In this document: positions 43,634 through 52,209 of the stretch, piece after piece
Numbering within the stretch: position 1 is the first letter of the stretch
Layout of the letters: each line of letters begins with the position of its first letter
Assembly (NCBI GenBank): GCA_011056555.1
Contig: DSEQ01000001.1
Coordinates: forward strand, 23,766 to 87,765
Length of the DNA: 64,000 nt
Source of the DNA: Candidatus Zixiibacteriota bacterium
Lineage (GTDB): Bacteria > Zixibacteria > MSB-5A5 > JAABVY01
Direction: 5' to 3'
Program-made: the position numbers and the translations under genes
Notes under the pieces: model-generated
What the model was told of the DNA's origin: nothing
What the model saw: the letters and a program-made list of their open reading frames with translations, nothing else
Databases searched by the model: none

Positions 43634-43701
43634 AATCTTGTATTACCACACCTGAGCGATTATCTTAACTTACCGTTAAATTTAAATCAGGGGAGGGTAT
43701 C

Positions 43702-44553
43702 TTGAATCATAACAGACGTTTGATATTATTGCTTTTCTCAATGCTAATTGTAGCTGCAACCGCGGCAAATATCTCGTGTGTTGAAGAGGCCCATCTTCCC
43801 CAGCCGTATCTTGTCCTGTATGCTTTTGATGCCGAGGGGAAGCTCCTGATCGATCAGATGGAGATTGAGGAGGTCGATACAGTCCTGGGAAGAGATGTCC
43901 AGCGCGGTTTTCTGGCAGATCAGCAGATTGTATTAGCTGAGGTCGGCATGGGCCTGGTGAACGCCGCCATGCGAATTCAGAAACTTCTCGATCTCTACCG
44001 CCCCGAAGCTGTCATCTTTTCAGGAATTGCGGGGGCCCTCGACACGAGTGTGAATATCGGAGATATAGTTGTTTGTGATAAATGGGCTACACATGATTAT
44101 ATGTATATCGGGCCGGACAGCATGGTTGTGATGAACCCGGTGGTATATTCTCCTGAATCAGACAGCATGATACAAATGAGGATTTTTGAAGTCGATGACA
44201 GCCTTTTTGCGAAGACTTCAGGGCTGGACGAGGTTGTCCTGGATTCGATCGGGGGACGCAGGCCCCGTATTATCATCGGCGGGACAGGGGTCAGCGGAAA
44301 CCAGTTCATCGACAACAAGGACAAACGGCTCTGGCTGAATGAAAAATTTGATGCTCTGATTGTCGACATGGAATCCTCGGCCATCGCACAGACATGTTAT
44401 GTCAGCGAGGTACCCTTTATCATCTTCCGTTCAGCTTCGGACTTGGCCGGCGGAGCCGAGACCGAGACCGCCGGTGAACAGCTGGAAAGATTTCTCGAGG
44501 TGGCAGCAGACAATTCCTCGAGCGTGGTGATCAAGTTTTTGGAGGCGCTCTGA
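43702..44553 (+). CDS. Exported MTA/SAH-type nucleosidase
   Basis: 283 aa. A signal-like N-terminus (residues 5-25, hydrophobic, then NISC, not a clean lipobox) precedes a nucleoside phosphorylase-like domain: YLVLYAFDAEGKLL, GIAGALDTSVNIGDIVVCDKW and VDMESSAIAQTC with SASDLAGG, which carry the ribose-binding Glu and catalytic Asp of MTA/SAH nucleosidases. The start is TTG 43702 with GGGAGGG 8 nt upstream. Location outside the cytoplasm would be unusual for this family. Confidence 0.7.
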   Translation: MNHNRRLILLLFSMLIVAATAANISCVEEAHLPQPYLVLYAFDAEGKLLIDQMEIEEVDTVLGRDVQRGFLADQQIVLAEVGMGLVNAAMRIQKLLDLYRPEAVIFSGIAGALDTSVNIGDIVVCDKWATHDYMYIGPDSMVVMNPVVYSPESDSMIQMRIFEVDDSLFAKTSGLDEVVLDSIGGRRPRIIIGGTGVSGNQFIDNKDKRLWLNEKFDALIVDMESSAIAQTCYVSEVPFIIFRSASDLAGGAETETAGEQLERFLEVAADNSSSVVIKFLEAL

Positions 44554-44903
44554 TTGAATGAAACCTTCGAGCAGCCTCTTGATCGTTGAACGGGGTTTTG
44601 ATTCGGCCTATGGCCGAAGTGTGACCCTGCTCCTGACCGCATACTCCACAAGACCGCTACCTGTTAGACAGAATCACGACCGAGATTTTCGACATGGAAA
44701 GCAATTGCTTGTATCAAGGGTGTTACGGAGAGTATCTGGAGAGTTCTAGTAATCATTAACAGGTACAAATGCAGTCCTTTCCTGTGACTGACCAAATATT
44801 AAAAACTCCGCCAGATTTCGTAGATACGATTTGAATAATACATTTGGAAAACTGTCTCGAATCGGAAATCCAATTCAGATGTTATATTAATCCAGATTTA
44901 ATA
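44554..44903. other. 350-nt spacer between converging genes
   Basis: No coding region is convincing. It holds one perfect palindrome, TTCGGCC-tat-GGCCGAA (44602-44618), next to GTGTGACCCTGC, possibly a decayed member of the GCGCAGGGTC family. The rest is AT-rich. Confidence 0.45.
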
Positions 44904-45386
44904 TCAACCCGCCGGAAGCGACTTGTGAAAATGAACGATCTTCCACTGACCATCCTGTCTCTGTAAAACCCATGTGCATCTCACCGGGAGATTCATGGTG
45001 TCCGCACCCGCAGTTGCATGAAACTGCCACAGCGATGTCGCCCAGGCTAAATCACCTGATGGACTGATGTGTATCCTGGGATCATTTTCCGCAATTTGAA
45101 TATTATCCAGCATTTCGTTCTGATTTGTCATAACAATCTCAAGATCATCCCGGCCCCTGATCGGTTCGCCGAAGGCTCCGAAATTCACCATTTCGGGATC
45201 ATGACCAATGTTTTTGGCATAATCTGCCATGTTTTCGTTTTCAACGCTGCTTATATAGGCAACGAGAACATCACCAACCGCTTCTTTTTCAGCCGCTGTA
45301 TCTACTGCAGCTTGCTCATCCTCATTCTCGCATCCGGGAAGAAGAAGGCTGATTGCAAGCAGCATAGCAAAATACCTGAGTAACAT
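44904..45386 (-). CDS. SnoaL/NTF2-like lipoprotein
   Basis: 160 aa from ATG 45386 (GAGGTG 8 nt upstream). Lipobox LLPGC gives a lipoprotein with Cys near 19. The remaining domain, with VAYISSVENENMADYAKNI, FGEPIRGRDDLE and LAWATSLWQFHA plus RCTWVLQRQDGQWKIVHFHKS, is the SnoaL/DUF4440-like NTF2 fold, common in small secreted or hydrolase-related proteins. Function unknown. Confidence 0.68.
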   Translation of the reverse strand: MLLRYFAMLLAISLLLPGCENEDEQAAVDTAAEKEAVGDVLVAYISSVENENMADYAKNIGHDPEMVNFGAFGEPIRGRDDLEIVMTNQNEMLDNIQIAENDPRIHISPSGDLAWATSLWQFHATAGADTMNLPVRCTWVLQRQDGQWKIVHFHKSLPAG

Positions 45387-45493
45387 ATTACACCTCAAAT
45401 GAGAAAAATCCTGGAGCGAAAGCGTTGTTGAAGATCAGATATTTTAAGTAATTCAGATGTGCCTTGATTGTCAATATATAATATGACTCCGAC

Positions 45494-45598
45494 GGCGCAC
45501 CGGGAGGTACGCCGCGCAAAAATATATGCCTACTTCAAAATCCGGCTCAGATGGCCATCTGCAGAACGTAATAACTGGTACCCCACATGAAATGTGGG
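45494..45598. repeat. Repeat block: REP copy 3, murQ 3'-end remnant, CCCACAT palindrome
   Basis: GGCGCACCGGGAGGTACGCC (45494-45513) is a REP-like copy. The 43 nt at 45507-45549 are identical to 46441-46483. On the minus strand the region from about 45569 to 45531 reads RSADGHLSRILK plus stop, matching the murQ C-terminus LADGRLSRILK. CCCACAT-gaa-ATGTGGG (45582-45598) is the inverted copy of 34224-34240 with the GGTACC flank. Confidence 0.75.
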
Positions 45599-45782
45599 TA
45601 TAATCCTGCTCCTGCTATGATGATTTCCAGAAAAAGGACTCACGAGATCGGTAACAGTCCATGTTTTAAATCAGAATATTTCACGCGCTGCCTTAAGCTC
45701 CAACTGCAAGGAACATAACCCTGAGGCATTATCCAATCCAATAATTAAATTACTTGCTGAGTAGAGAGTTGTCGATATGTGA

Positions 45783-46313
45783 CTATTCCATCATCTCAAT
45801 AAACTCGACCGGTATTTCCTTGGTTAGATAGGTATTTGACTCACGGAAAAATGTTATTCCGGACTTATGTGCATCTTCTGCGCGAATTTTCAAGACCGCC
45901 ACATTCTGCGAATGCCTCCGTCCAACATTACGCGCATCCTCAATATTTGTACTCAGGTGCACATACTGCCGCCGCATCGGCCTTAGGCCTTTGGAAAATA
46001 TGAGCCCAAGATTCCTTCTGGCTGTGCCGTGATATAGAACTTCCGGGGGCTTCGAGGGGATTTCACGCGACTCCACTTTAATCGAATGTCCGTAACGAGC
46101 CCTTATACGATCATTTTCAATCTGATAGCGTTCCTTGGAATCAGTCTCCACAATATATTTCAGATCATCTACCGTGAGGCCAGGATTTTTTCTCTGCATG
46201 ATTCCGACCACGTCGTGAACCTGCGCCCATCCATGGTTGTCAAGCCTAAGATTAAACTCATCGGCTCCATGCCGCAAAAGAAACGCCAGAAATTTGCTTT
46301 GCTTCTTCGTCAT
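45783..46313 (-). CDS. kptA: RNA 2'-phosphotransferase KptA/Tpt1
   Basis: 176 aa, usual length. SKFLAFLLRHGADEFNLRLD (the SKxLSxxLRH class motif with R/H) and the NAD-binding core LYHGTARRNLGLIFSKGLRP, then YVHLSTN, then DARNVGRRHSQNVAVLKI. Tpt1 transfers a 2'-phosphate to NAD in eukaryotic tRNA splicing. In bacteria its natural substrate is unclear and it is sporadically distributed. No adjacent RNA-ligase or tRNA-splicing gene. Lies between the two identical 43-nt repeats. Confidence 0.9.
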   Translation of the reverse strand: MTKKQSKFLAFLLRHGADEFNLRLDNHGWAQVHDVVGIMQRKNPGLTVDDLKYIVETDSKERYQIENDRIRARYGHSIKVESREIPSKPPEVLYHGTARRNLGLIFSKGLRPMRRQYVHLSTNIEDARNVGRRHSQNVAVLKIRAEDAHKSGITFFRESNTYLTKEIPVEFIEMME

Positions 46314-46425
46314 ATCTTACATCATTAACTATTTGAATGCGTGGCACGCACAAACCCACTTTGGGCGTGATATAATACCATGCACTGGTCCAAGTTTGAA
46401 CGACTACTCGGATCAGGAAAACCCC

Positions 46426-46483
46426 GCGGCGCATCAGGACGTACGCCGCGCAAAAATATATGCCTACTTCAAAATCCGGCTCA
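46426..46483. repeat. REP copy 4 and second copy of the 43-nt direct repeat
   Basis: GCGGCGCATCAGGACGTACGCCGC (46426-46449), then the 43-nt unit at 46441-46483 that is identical to 45507-45549. The unit includes the last seven codons of murQ (stop at 46464). With the other copy it flanks kptA. Confidence 0.75.
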
Positions 46484-47372
46484 AACGACCATCAGCTAAT
46501 TGCAGCATATTCTTCGCTGTCTTCAGGTCGGTCCGCTTGAAATGCATCACGATGGCAGACTTGACATGCCCCTCGGCGCGCTCCAGGAGCTTCTTAGCCT
46601 GACTGTAATTCAGATCGCAGACCGTAATCAGAGTTTTAATCGATCGCTGTACCAGCTTCTCCGAAGTCGCCTGCAGATCAACCATCAAATTTCCGTATGT
46701 CTTGCCGATTTTTACCATCGCGGTTGTAGTGATCATATTCAGAATGAGCTTGGTGGCGGTTCCGGCCTTCATTCGGGTCGAGCCGGCAATCGCCTCCGGG
46801 CCGGTGATCGGATTGATGATAACATCAGGCTTAAACAAAAGCCTGACTTTGCGGTTGCAGCACAAAAAGACTGTGCTCGCACGCATCTTTTTTGCCTGCT
46901 TCAGTCCAGCCAATGTGTACGGCGTCCGATTGGAGGTAGCGATGGCAATCACAGTATCTTTCGACGAGACATCTTTTTTCTCTATATCGCGCCTGCCGGC
47001 CTCAGCATCATCCTCGATACCTTCCTTAGACCTGACCAGCGTTCGCCTGCCCCCTGCTATTATTCCCTGCACCAGCGACGGTTTCACTCCGAATGTGGGG
47101 GGACATTCGGAAGCGTCCAGCACCCCCAGCCGGCCCGAGGTACCCGCGCCGATATAGTAGAGATGCCCGCCGGACCTAAAAGACTTAACCACAAGCTCGA
47201 CCGCCTTTTCAACCTGCGGAATTACCTTTCTGACTGCGGGGGCTACCTGATGATCCTCGACATTTATAAGCTCGAGCACCTTGCGGGTGGACAATATATC
47301 AATAGACCGAGTCCATTTGTTCACGGACTCGGTCGCTAAGTCCTTTATCTCGTTAAATACTTTCTTTGACAT
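46464..47372 (-). CDS. murQ: N-acetylmuramic acid 6-phosphate etherase
   Basis: 302 aa. YIGAGTSGRLGVLDASECPPTF is the conserved substrate/phosphosugar-binding pattern (split here as YIGAGTSGRLGVL and DASECPPTF), followed by ITGPEAIAGSTRMKAGTATK. It cleaves the lactyl ether of MurNAc-6-P to GlcNAc-6-P in cell-wall recycling. Start at 47372 overlaps the lipoprotein stop by one base (TGATG), suggesting co-translation. Its 3' end is duplicated at 45507. Confidence 0.94.
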   Translation of the reverse strand: MSKKVFNEIKDLATESVNKWTRSIDILSTRKVLELINVEDHQVAPAVRKVIPQVEKAVELVVKSFRSGGHLYYIGAGTSGRLGVLDASECPPTFGVKPSLVQGIIAGGRRTLVRSKEGIEDDAEAGRRDIEKKDVSSKDTVIAIATSNRTPYTLAGLKQAKKMRASTVFLCCNRKVRLLFKPDVIINPITGPEAIAGSTRMKAGTATKLILNMITTTAMVKIGKTYGNLMVDLQATSEKLVQRSIKTLITVCDLNYSQAKKLLERAEGHVKSAIVMHFKRTDLKTAKNMLQLADGRLSRILK

Positions 47373-48148
47373 CAGGGCTGTGCTATAACCGTAACCGAAT
47401 CGTAGAATGAAATGATGGCCGAACCCAGCCTTCCCTTAACGTCAACCAGATCGATGTTATTCGCGAATCCGGTGTCGGGATAGGGAAAGAATACCCGGTC
47501 ATCATTCTCAATAAGAGCATCGGAATAGAAAGTTTCGGAATAGGCCACTACATATATTTTATATATTCCTGTCACCCTCTGGCCGGTGCTGGTGGTGAAA
47601 GCCTCGGCGCCAATCACAAATTCATTGGTGGAGTTGGCAAATTCCCAGAATGGGGAGGCGGCATCAGAAGGCGGCTCAATAGTCACAAAATAGCCAAACT
47701 CAGCGCTGGGCGGATCCCACTCAATTGAAACTGTCCCGCCCGAATAAATTCTCGTGGCGGGCCTGGTAACCACCACGCTAAATGTATCCGCGATATCCAG
47801 CGTTTTGCTGAAATAGAAATCTCCCAGATCCTCCCCGGCCCAGAAGACATAGCTGGAATCGGGGGCGATATTCAGCATACCCTCATTGGTGAGGTAAGCT
47901 CCCCCTCCAATCGGGACAAGCTGGGTGGAATCCTCATTACTGGTGACAAGAAAACTTGTCAGGGCCGGTATCGGTTCGCCATCTTCCAGGATAAAGGCAT
48001 AGGCAAAAGAGGTGTTGTCATTGGGATTGTGAAGCAGCAGCCCATTAACAGCAAACTCGCTATCAAGCTCACCGTCGACGGTGCCCTCACAGCCGGCCAG
48101 GACCAGAGCACCTATCAGGAAGATTGAGATTGATACTTTTCTGAGCAT
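47372..48148 (-). CDS. Hypothetical lipoprotein upstream of murQ
   Basis: 258 aa from ATG 48148 (AAGGGA 7 nt upstream). Lipobox LVLAGC, Cys near 20. The remainder is beta-rich; AYAFILEDGEPIPALT and IYSGGTVSIEWDPPSAEFGY suggest Ig/fibronectin-like strands. No family recognised. Coupled to murQ, so it may serve cell-wall recovery, but that is inference. Confidence 0.6.
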   Translation of the reverse strand: MLRKVSISIFLIGALVLAGCEGTVDGELDSEFAVNGLLLHNPNDNTSFAYAFILEDGEPIPALTSFLVTSNEDSTQLVPIGGGAYLTNEGMLNIAPDSSYVFWAGEDLGDFYFSKTLDIADTFSVVVTRPATRIYSGGTVSIEWDPPSAEFGYFVTIEPPSDAASPFWEFANSTNEFVIGAEAFTTSTGQRVTGIYKIYVVAYSETFYSDALIENDDRVFFPYPDTGFANNIDLVDVKGRLGSAIISFYDSVTVIAQP

Positions 48149-48247
48149 AATATGTCCCTTCATTTATATTCTACTTAAATTATCGTAAAGATTTCCAAAA
48201 TTTTATAGTTAATAGATTATAATGTCAAGAAAAAGAATTGAAACCGC

Positions 48248-48275
48248 TTGACAAAAGTCCGGTTTTTGCTATTAT
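48248..48275 (+). promoter_or_regulatory. Promoter of the rpmH-rnpA-yidD-yidC operon
   Basis: Consensus TTGACA (48248-48253), 16-nt spacer, TATTAT (48270-48275), 28 nt upstream of the rpmH GTG, with GAAGAGG as the ribosome-binding site. Divergent to the lipoprotein-murQ pair. Confidence 0.6.
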
Positions 48276-48302
48276 AAGTGGTTTTTAAAGAAGAGGTGAA
48301 TT

Positions 48303-48452
48303 GTGAAGAGAACATATCAGCCATCGCGAAGAAAACGCCTGAACGATCACGGCTTCCGAAAAAGGATGTCTACAAAAAATGGGCGGAAGGTCCTCAAAAG
48401 ACGCCGGTCAAAAGGGCGCAAGCGCCTCACGCCGCAGATCACCAAGAAATAA
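48303..48452 (+). CDS. rpmH: 50S ribosomal protein L34
   Basis: 49 aa, starting GTG; sequence begins [20 protein letters not shown] and continues with [20 protein letters not shown], the full L34 signature. AAGAGG lies 6-9 nt upstream. It is short and very basic, and can be missed by automatic prediction. Followed by rnpA, which overlaps it in another frame. Confidence 0.97.
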   Translation: MKRTYQPSRRKRLNDHGFRKRMSTKNGRKVLKRRRSKGRKRLTPQITKK

Positions 48453-48792
48453 GGGTGAATATAGTTTCGGCAGAGAATATTCTCTCAAGGAAGACCTGGC
48501 GATTAAGAGGGTTTTCAGATCCGGCAGGAAATTTGAAGGCAGATGCCTGGTCATATATCATTATGGTGCCGGTAGTCTGCCTTTAAAAGTTGCCCTTAAA
48601 GTTAGAAGGAACATTGGATCATCTCCAAGAAGAAACAGGATTAAGAGGATAATAAGAGAGATCATACGCACTAATAAAAACAAATTCAAGCACGGGGGAC
48701 ATTTGGTGATTTCGGTCATAGTTGATCCCGGCGATGAGACTCTCTTTGAAGCGATAGAAAAGGATTTATTTGATTTTGCGCAGGCTCGGTAA
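48379..48792 (+). CDS. rnpA: Ribonuclease P protein component, with start inside rpmH
   Basis: 137 aa open frame. The RnpA core [17 protein letters not shown], then [27 protein letters not shown] (RNR motif) is clear from about residue 33. Between the rpmH stop (48452) and the core no ATG, GTG or TTG is in this frame. The only conventional in-frame start is ATG 48379 inside rpmH in the +1 frame, with AAGGA upstream. The resulting N-terminal extension of about 30 residues ([10 protein letters not shown]...) is encoded by rpmH DNA. Thermus shows a comparable rnpA/rpmH overlap. A rarer start codon downstream is the alternative. Confidence 0.85.
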   Translation: MGGRSSKDAGQKGASASRRRSPRNKGEYSFGREYSLKEDLAIKRVFRSGRKFEGRCLVIYHYGAGSLPLKVALKVRRNIGSSPRRNRIKRIIREIIRTNKNKFKHGGHLVISVIVDPGDETLFEAIEKDLFDFAQAR

Positions 48793-49006
48793 GGTTCTGG
48801 CATATCCGCTAATTTTGATCATCAGAATATATCAGGTGGCGATATCCCCACTTTTTCCGACTCAATGCAGGTTTCATCCCAGCTGCTCCAATTATGCTAT
48901 TGAAGCCTTGAATAAACATGGGCTTAAAGGTATATTTATGTCCATAAAGCGGATTTTAAAGTGTCATCCCTTTTCGAAGAAGAGCGGATATGACCCGGTG
49001 AGGTAA
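48770..49006 (+). CDS. yidD: Membrane protein insertion efficiency factor YidD
   Basis: 78 aa. The family core reads [26 protein letters not shown], here split as [15 protein letters not shown] and [16 protein letters not shown], followed by [17 protein letters not shown]. The start is TTG 48770, overlapping rnpA by 23 nt. It is a small membrane-associated protein between rnpA and yidC, its canonical place. Confidence 0.93.
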   Translation: MILRRLGKVLAYPLILIIRIYQVAISPLFPTQCRFHPSCSNYAIEALNKHGLKGIFMSIKRILKCHPFSKKSGYDPVR

Positions 49007-49010
49007 CCCT

Positions 49011-50705
49011 ATGGATCGCAAAACAGTACTCGCATTAATAATTATCGGAATAATCTTTGTCGGATGGATATATCTGACCCAGCCGGAGCCCCGTCCTCAG
49101 CCGGTTGAAACACCCGTTGAAACCGACACTCTGGGAGTTAGAGAGGCGACTGGCGATGAGGCGCAAACGTTTGAAGAGCAGGTAGATACAGCCGTAGCGG
49201 AGGGTTTCGAGCCGATTGGGGGCGATTCATTATATGCCGCATTCGACACCCTTCGGGTCGATACAGTACAGGTGGAAACCGATAAATATATAGCCTTGTT
49301 CTCCTCGCGCGGGGCCGGTCTGGTCAGCTTCAAATTCAAGAACTATAATTATAATAATGGCGATACAACCATGGTCGAGATGGTACCGCCCTGGGCAGAA
49401 GCGGCATTAAAATTCCAGTTTCCTGACGCCCGGGACAGCTTCTATTTCAACCGCATTGTCTTTATGCCCGAAAAAAACAATATCAGGCTTTCCGGGGGAA
49501 ATAAGGACAAACTGACATTTACCGCTAATCTTGCAAATCAGGGCTCCATAATGGTTGAATACGAATTCTACGCCGACCGCTACGACTTTTCGGTCCGGCT
49601 AGACTTCCAGAATGCGTCAGCCTTCGATCTGGGGCGCTATTATTATTTCGGATGGGAGCCGGGGCTTGAATCAACAGAAAAAAACCGTCAGGACGACTTC
49701 AACAGCTTCAAAGCTTATGTCATGTGGGATACAGGCTTAGAGGGTTACAGCAAGTTCCAGAATGGCCAGATGTCACAGGAAATCGAGGGGAATCTGCAAT
49801 GGGTGGCAACCAAAACCAAATATTTCTTCGTCGGCATAGCCCCCGACCGCGCTCCCCAAGGCGTCAGAATACAGGGACGCGAAATCAGTGTCAATGAGAA
49901 AGCCGGTCAGCCGGGGATGAAGAAAATAGGTGTGCAGGCAGAGATGGAAATCCACCAGCGCAAATCCGATCTATTTGACAAATATCTGATTTACGTCGGC
50001 CCGATCGATTATAAGGTCCTGAGAAGCTACAATCGCGGCTTCGAGGAGACTGTCGATCTCGGATGGCCGATTATAAAAACAATCTCCCGCTTTATTCTGT
50101 GGTTGATGGAAGTGCTCTATGGTATATTCCATAATTACGGCGTTGTAATTATTATCTTCAGCATCCTGATGAAGGTCGTATTCTACCCGCTGACATCACG
50201 AAGTCTCAGGTCTATGAAGAAGATGCAGGAGTTGCAGCCCAAGCTCAAGGCGCTCCAGGAAAAATACAAAAAAGAGCCCCAGAAAATGCAGGCCGAGATT
50301 ATGAAGCTCTGGAAGGAGAACAAGGTCAATCCGATGAGCGGGTGTCTTCTGATGCTTCCGCAGCTTCCCATATTTTTTGCACTCTTCACGGTATTCAGGA
50401 ATACCATTCTTTTGCGGGGCTCCGAATTCATGCTCTGGATGAAAGATCTCTCTCAACCGGACCAGACCATGATTCTACCTCTTATCATGGCGGGGACCAT
50501 GTTCCTGCAGCAGAAGATGACCATGCAGGATCCCAAGCAGAAGATGCTCGTGTATATCCTGCCGATAGTATTTTTCTTCCTGTTCAAAGGCTTTCCTACA
50601 GGGCTGGTGCTGTACTGGACGATGTTCAATGTGCTCTCGGTTCTGGAAACGCTCCTTATAAGAAAACCACAGCAGCAAAAAGAATTAGCGCTTAAAACTG
50701 AATGA
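49011..50705 (+). CDS. yidC: Membrane protein insertase YidC (Gram-negative type)
   Basis: 564 aa. One N-terminal helix (residues 6-24), then a long periplasmic domain (about 60-330) with LGRYYYFGWEPGL, then the C-terminal five-helix insertase core with FHNYGVVIIIFSILMK and LPQLPIFFALFTVFR. The large periplasmic domain is typical of Gram-negative bacteria. Inserts membrane proteins with or without SecYEG, including ATPase subunits. It is 4 nt from mnmE. Confidence 0.96.
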   Translation: MDRKTVLALIIIGIIFVGWIYLTQPEPRPQPVETPVETDTLGVREATGDEAQTFEEQVDTAVAEGFEPIGGDSLYAAFDTLRVDTVQVETDKYIALFSSRGAGLVSFKFKNYNYNNGDTTMVEMVPPWAEAALKFQFPDARDSFYFNRIVFMPEKNNIRLSGGNKDKLTFTANLANQGSIMVEYEFYADRYDFSVRLDFQNASAFDLGRYYYFGWEPGLESTEKNRQDDFNSFKAYVMWDTGLEGYSKFQNGQMSQEIEGNLQWVATKTKYFFVGIAPDRAPQGVRIQGREISVNEKAGQPGMKKIGVQAEMEIHQRKSDLFDKYLIYVGPIDYKVLRSYNRGFEETVDLGWPIIKTISRFILWLMEVLYGIFHNYGVVIIIFSILMKVVFYPLTSRSLRSMKKMQELQPKLKALQEKYKKEPQKMQAEIMKLWKENKVNPMSGCLLMLPQLPIFFALFTVFRNTILLRGSEFMLWMKDLSQPDQTMILPLIMAGTMFLQQKMTMQDPKQKMLVYILPIVFFFLFKGFPTGLVLYWTMFNVLSVLETLLIRKPQQQKELALKTE

Positions 50706-52093
50706 TATCATATAGCGAAGATACAATCGCCGCCGTCTCCACACCTCCCGGAGAGGGCGGTATCGCCGTTGTGCGTATATCCGGAAAATCCTCGAAGCAG
50801 ATCGCAGACAGGATCTTCCGGGGCAGAATAACGCCCTCTGAGGCCGGCAGCCATACGGTGCACTTCGGGAAGATAGTCGATCCCGACAGCGAGGAGCTCG
50901 TGGATGAGGTTTTGTTAACCGTAATGTGGGGGCCGAATTCTTATACCGCTGAAGATGTTATTGAAATCAGTTCGCATGGCGGGCAGCTGGTTGCAAAAAA
51001 AATACTGGATCTGTGCCTGAAAACCGGGGCGCGTCATGCCCTTCCGGGTGAGTTCACACAGCGTGCCTTCCTGAATGGAACTATCGACCTGGCGCAGGCC
51101 GAGGCGGTGGCTGATATGATCTCGGCCCGTACCGATATGAGCCTCAGGTCAGCAGCCCGGCAATTGGGAGGAAATGTGTCCCAGACAGTAGCTTCTCTGG
51201 GCAATAAAATCAGAAATCTCCTTGCCCTTCTGGAAGCCTACACCGATTTCCCGGAAGAGGAGATGGGGCATGCTGACATACAAAAACTGACTGATGACCT
51301 TAATATCATAAAGGATGAAATAAACAGACTGGTATTGTCTTATGAGGAAGGCAAAGTCCTCAAGAGCGGTTTGAAGTTGCCTATTGTGGGCCGTCCCAAT
51401 GTGGGAAAATCGTCGCTCTTCAATCGACTCCTGGACGAAAGCCGTACGATCGTGACCGAAATTCCGGGCACAACACGTGATACTGTCTCGGAGTTTATCA
51501 ATATTGCAGGCATTCCGGTGGAATTGATCGACACCGCCGGCATCCGTACCACCGGAGATGTGGTTGAGGCGGAAGGCATAAAACGCGCCAGAAAAGAGAT
51601 AGAGAATGCCGACCTGGTCCTGGCTTTGGTGGATATGACAGATCCCGAGATTCTGGATGATATCAGGAGCCTGACTGAGGCGCTGGGCTCGGTCAATTAT
51701 ATTCTGCTGGCAAACAAGGCGGACCTGATAGATGAGACTATGCTGGAGGCCCGCAAAATCTCCCTGGCTGAGTATAACCCGCTGCCGGTTTCCGCAGAGA
51801 CCGGGATCGGTCTTGAGCAGCTTCGAGACTTGATCATCAAATCTGCCGGCATAGTGAAAAAATCCAGTCTCAAAGACGAGACTATTATCACAAATGTCCG
51901 CCATCGCGATGCCCTTAGCAAGGGGCTCGGATTTCTGGATAAGGTGGAGCAGGGGCTGGAAGAGAAGGCCAGCTATGAATTCCTGGCATTTGATCTGAAG
52001 AATGCTGTCAACGCATTGGAAGAGATTATCGGCAAGACTACTCCGGAAGATATCTTAAACAAAATATTTTCGCAATTCTGCATCGGTAAATAA
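50702..52093 (+). CDS. mnmE: tRNA modification GTPase MnmE
   Basis: 463 aa. N-terminal formyl-THF-binding-like domain (EDTIAAVSTPPGEGGIAVVR), then a GTPase with GRPNVGKSSLFN (G1), TTRDTVSE, DTAGIR and NKAD, and the C-terminal Cys motif CIGK. With MnmG it installs cmnm5 at U34 of tRNAs. The start overlaps yidC by 4 nt. Confidence 0.96.
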   Translation: MISYSEDTIAAVSTPPGEGGIAVVRISGKSSKQIADRIFRGRITPSEAGSHTVHFGKIVDPDSEELVDEVLLTVMWGPNSYTAEDVIEISSHGGQLVAKKILDLCLKTGARHALPGEFTQRAFLNGTIDLAQAEAVADMISARTDMSLRSAARQLGGNVSQTVASLGNKIRNLLALLEAYTDFPEEEMGHADIQKLTDDLNIIKDEINRLVLSYEEGKVLKSGLKLPIVGRPNVGKSSLFNRLLDESRTIVTEIPGTTRDTVSEFINIAGIPVELIDTAGIRTTGDVVEAEGIKRARKEIENADLVLALVDMTDPEILDDIRSLTEALGSVNYILLANKADLIDETMLEARKISLAEYNPLPVSAETGIGLEQLRDLIIKSAGIVKKSSLKDETIITNVRHRDALSKGLGFLDKVEQGLEEKASYEFLAFDLKNAVNALEEIIGKTTPEDILNKIFSQFCIGK

Positions 52094-52117
52094 TTGTCAT
52101 GCCAACTAAAATCAAAA

Positions 52118-52133
52118 TGTTTCACGTGAAACA
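52118..52133. promoter_or_regulatory. parS site 1
   Basis: TGTTTCACGTGAAACA, a perfect 16-bp palindrome matching the ParB-binding parS consensus with one C/T variant, in the mnmE-mnmG gap. An identical copy is at 54197-54212, and parA/parB genes follow at 54943. Confidence 0.93.
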
Positions 52134-52209
52134 TTAAGCTTTATAGAAAAATTTTGAGCTTGTCACAAACTAAAAACAGGCTATTTTCTGTATCATATAC
52201 TAATAAGAT

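Noticed and set aside
48164..48302. The rpmH upstream gap as oriC
   Set aside because: No DnaA box found; the cluster at 57755-57912 is far better.
51149..51904. Minus-strand open frame of 251 codons
   Set aside because: Antisense shadow of mnmE.
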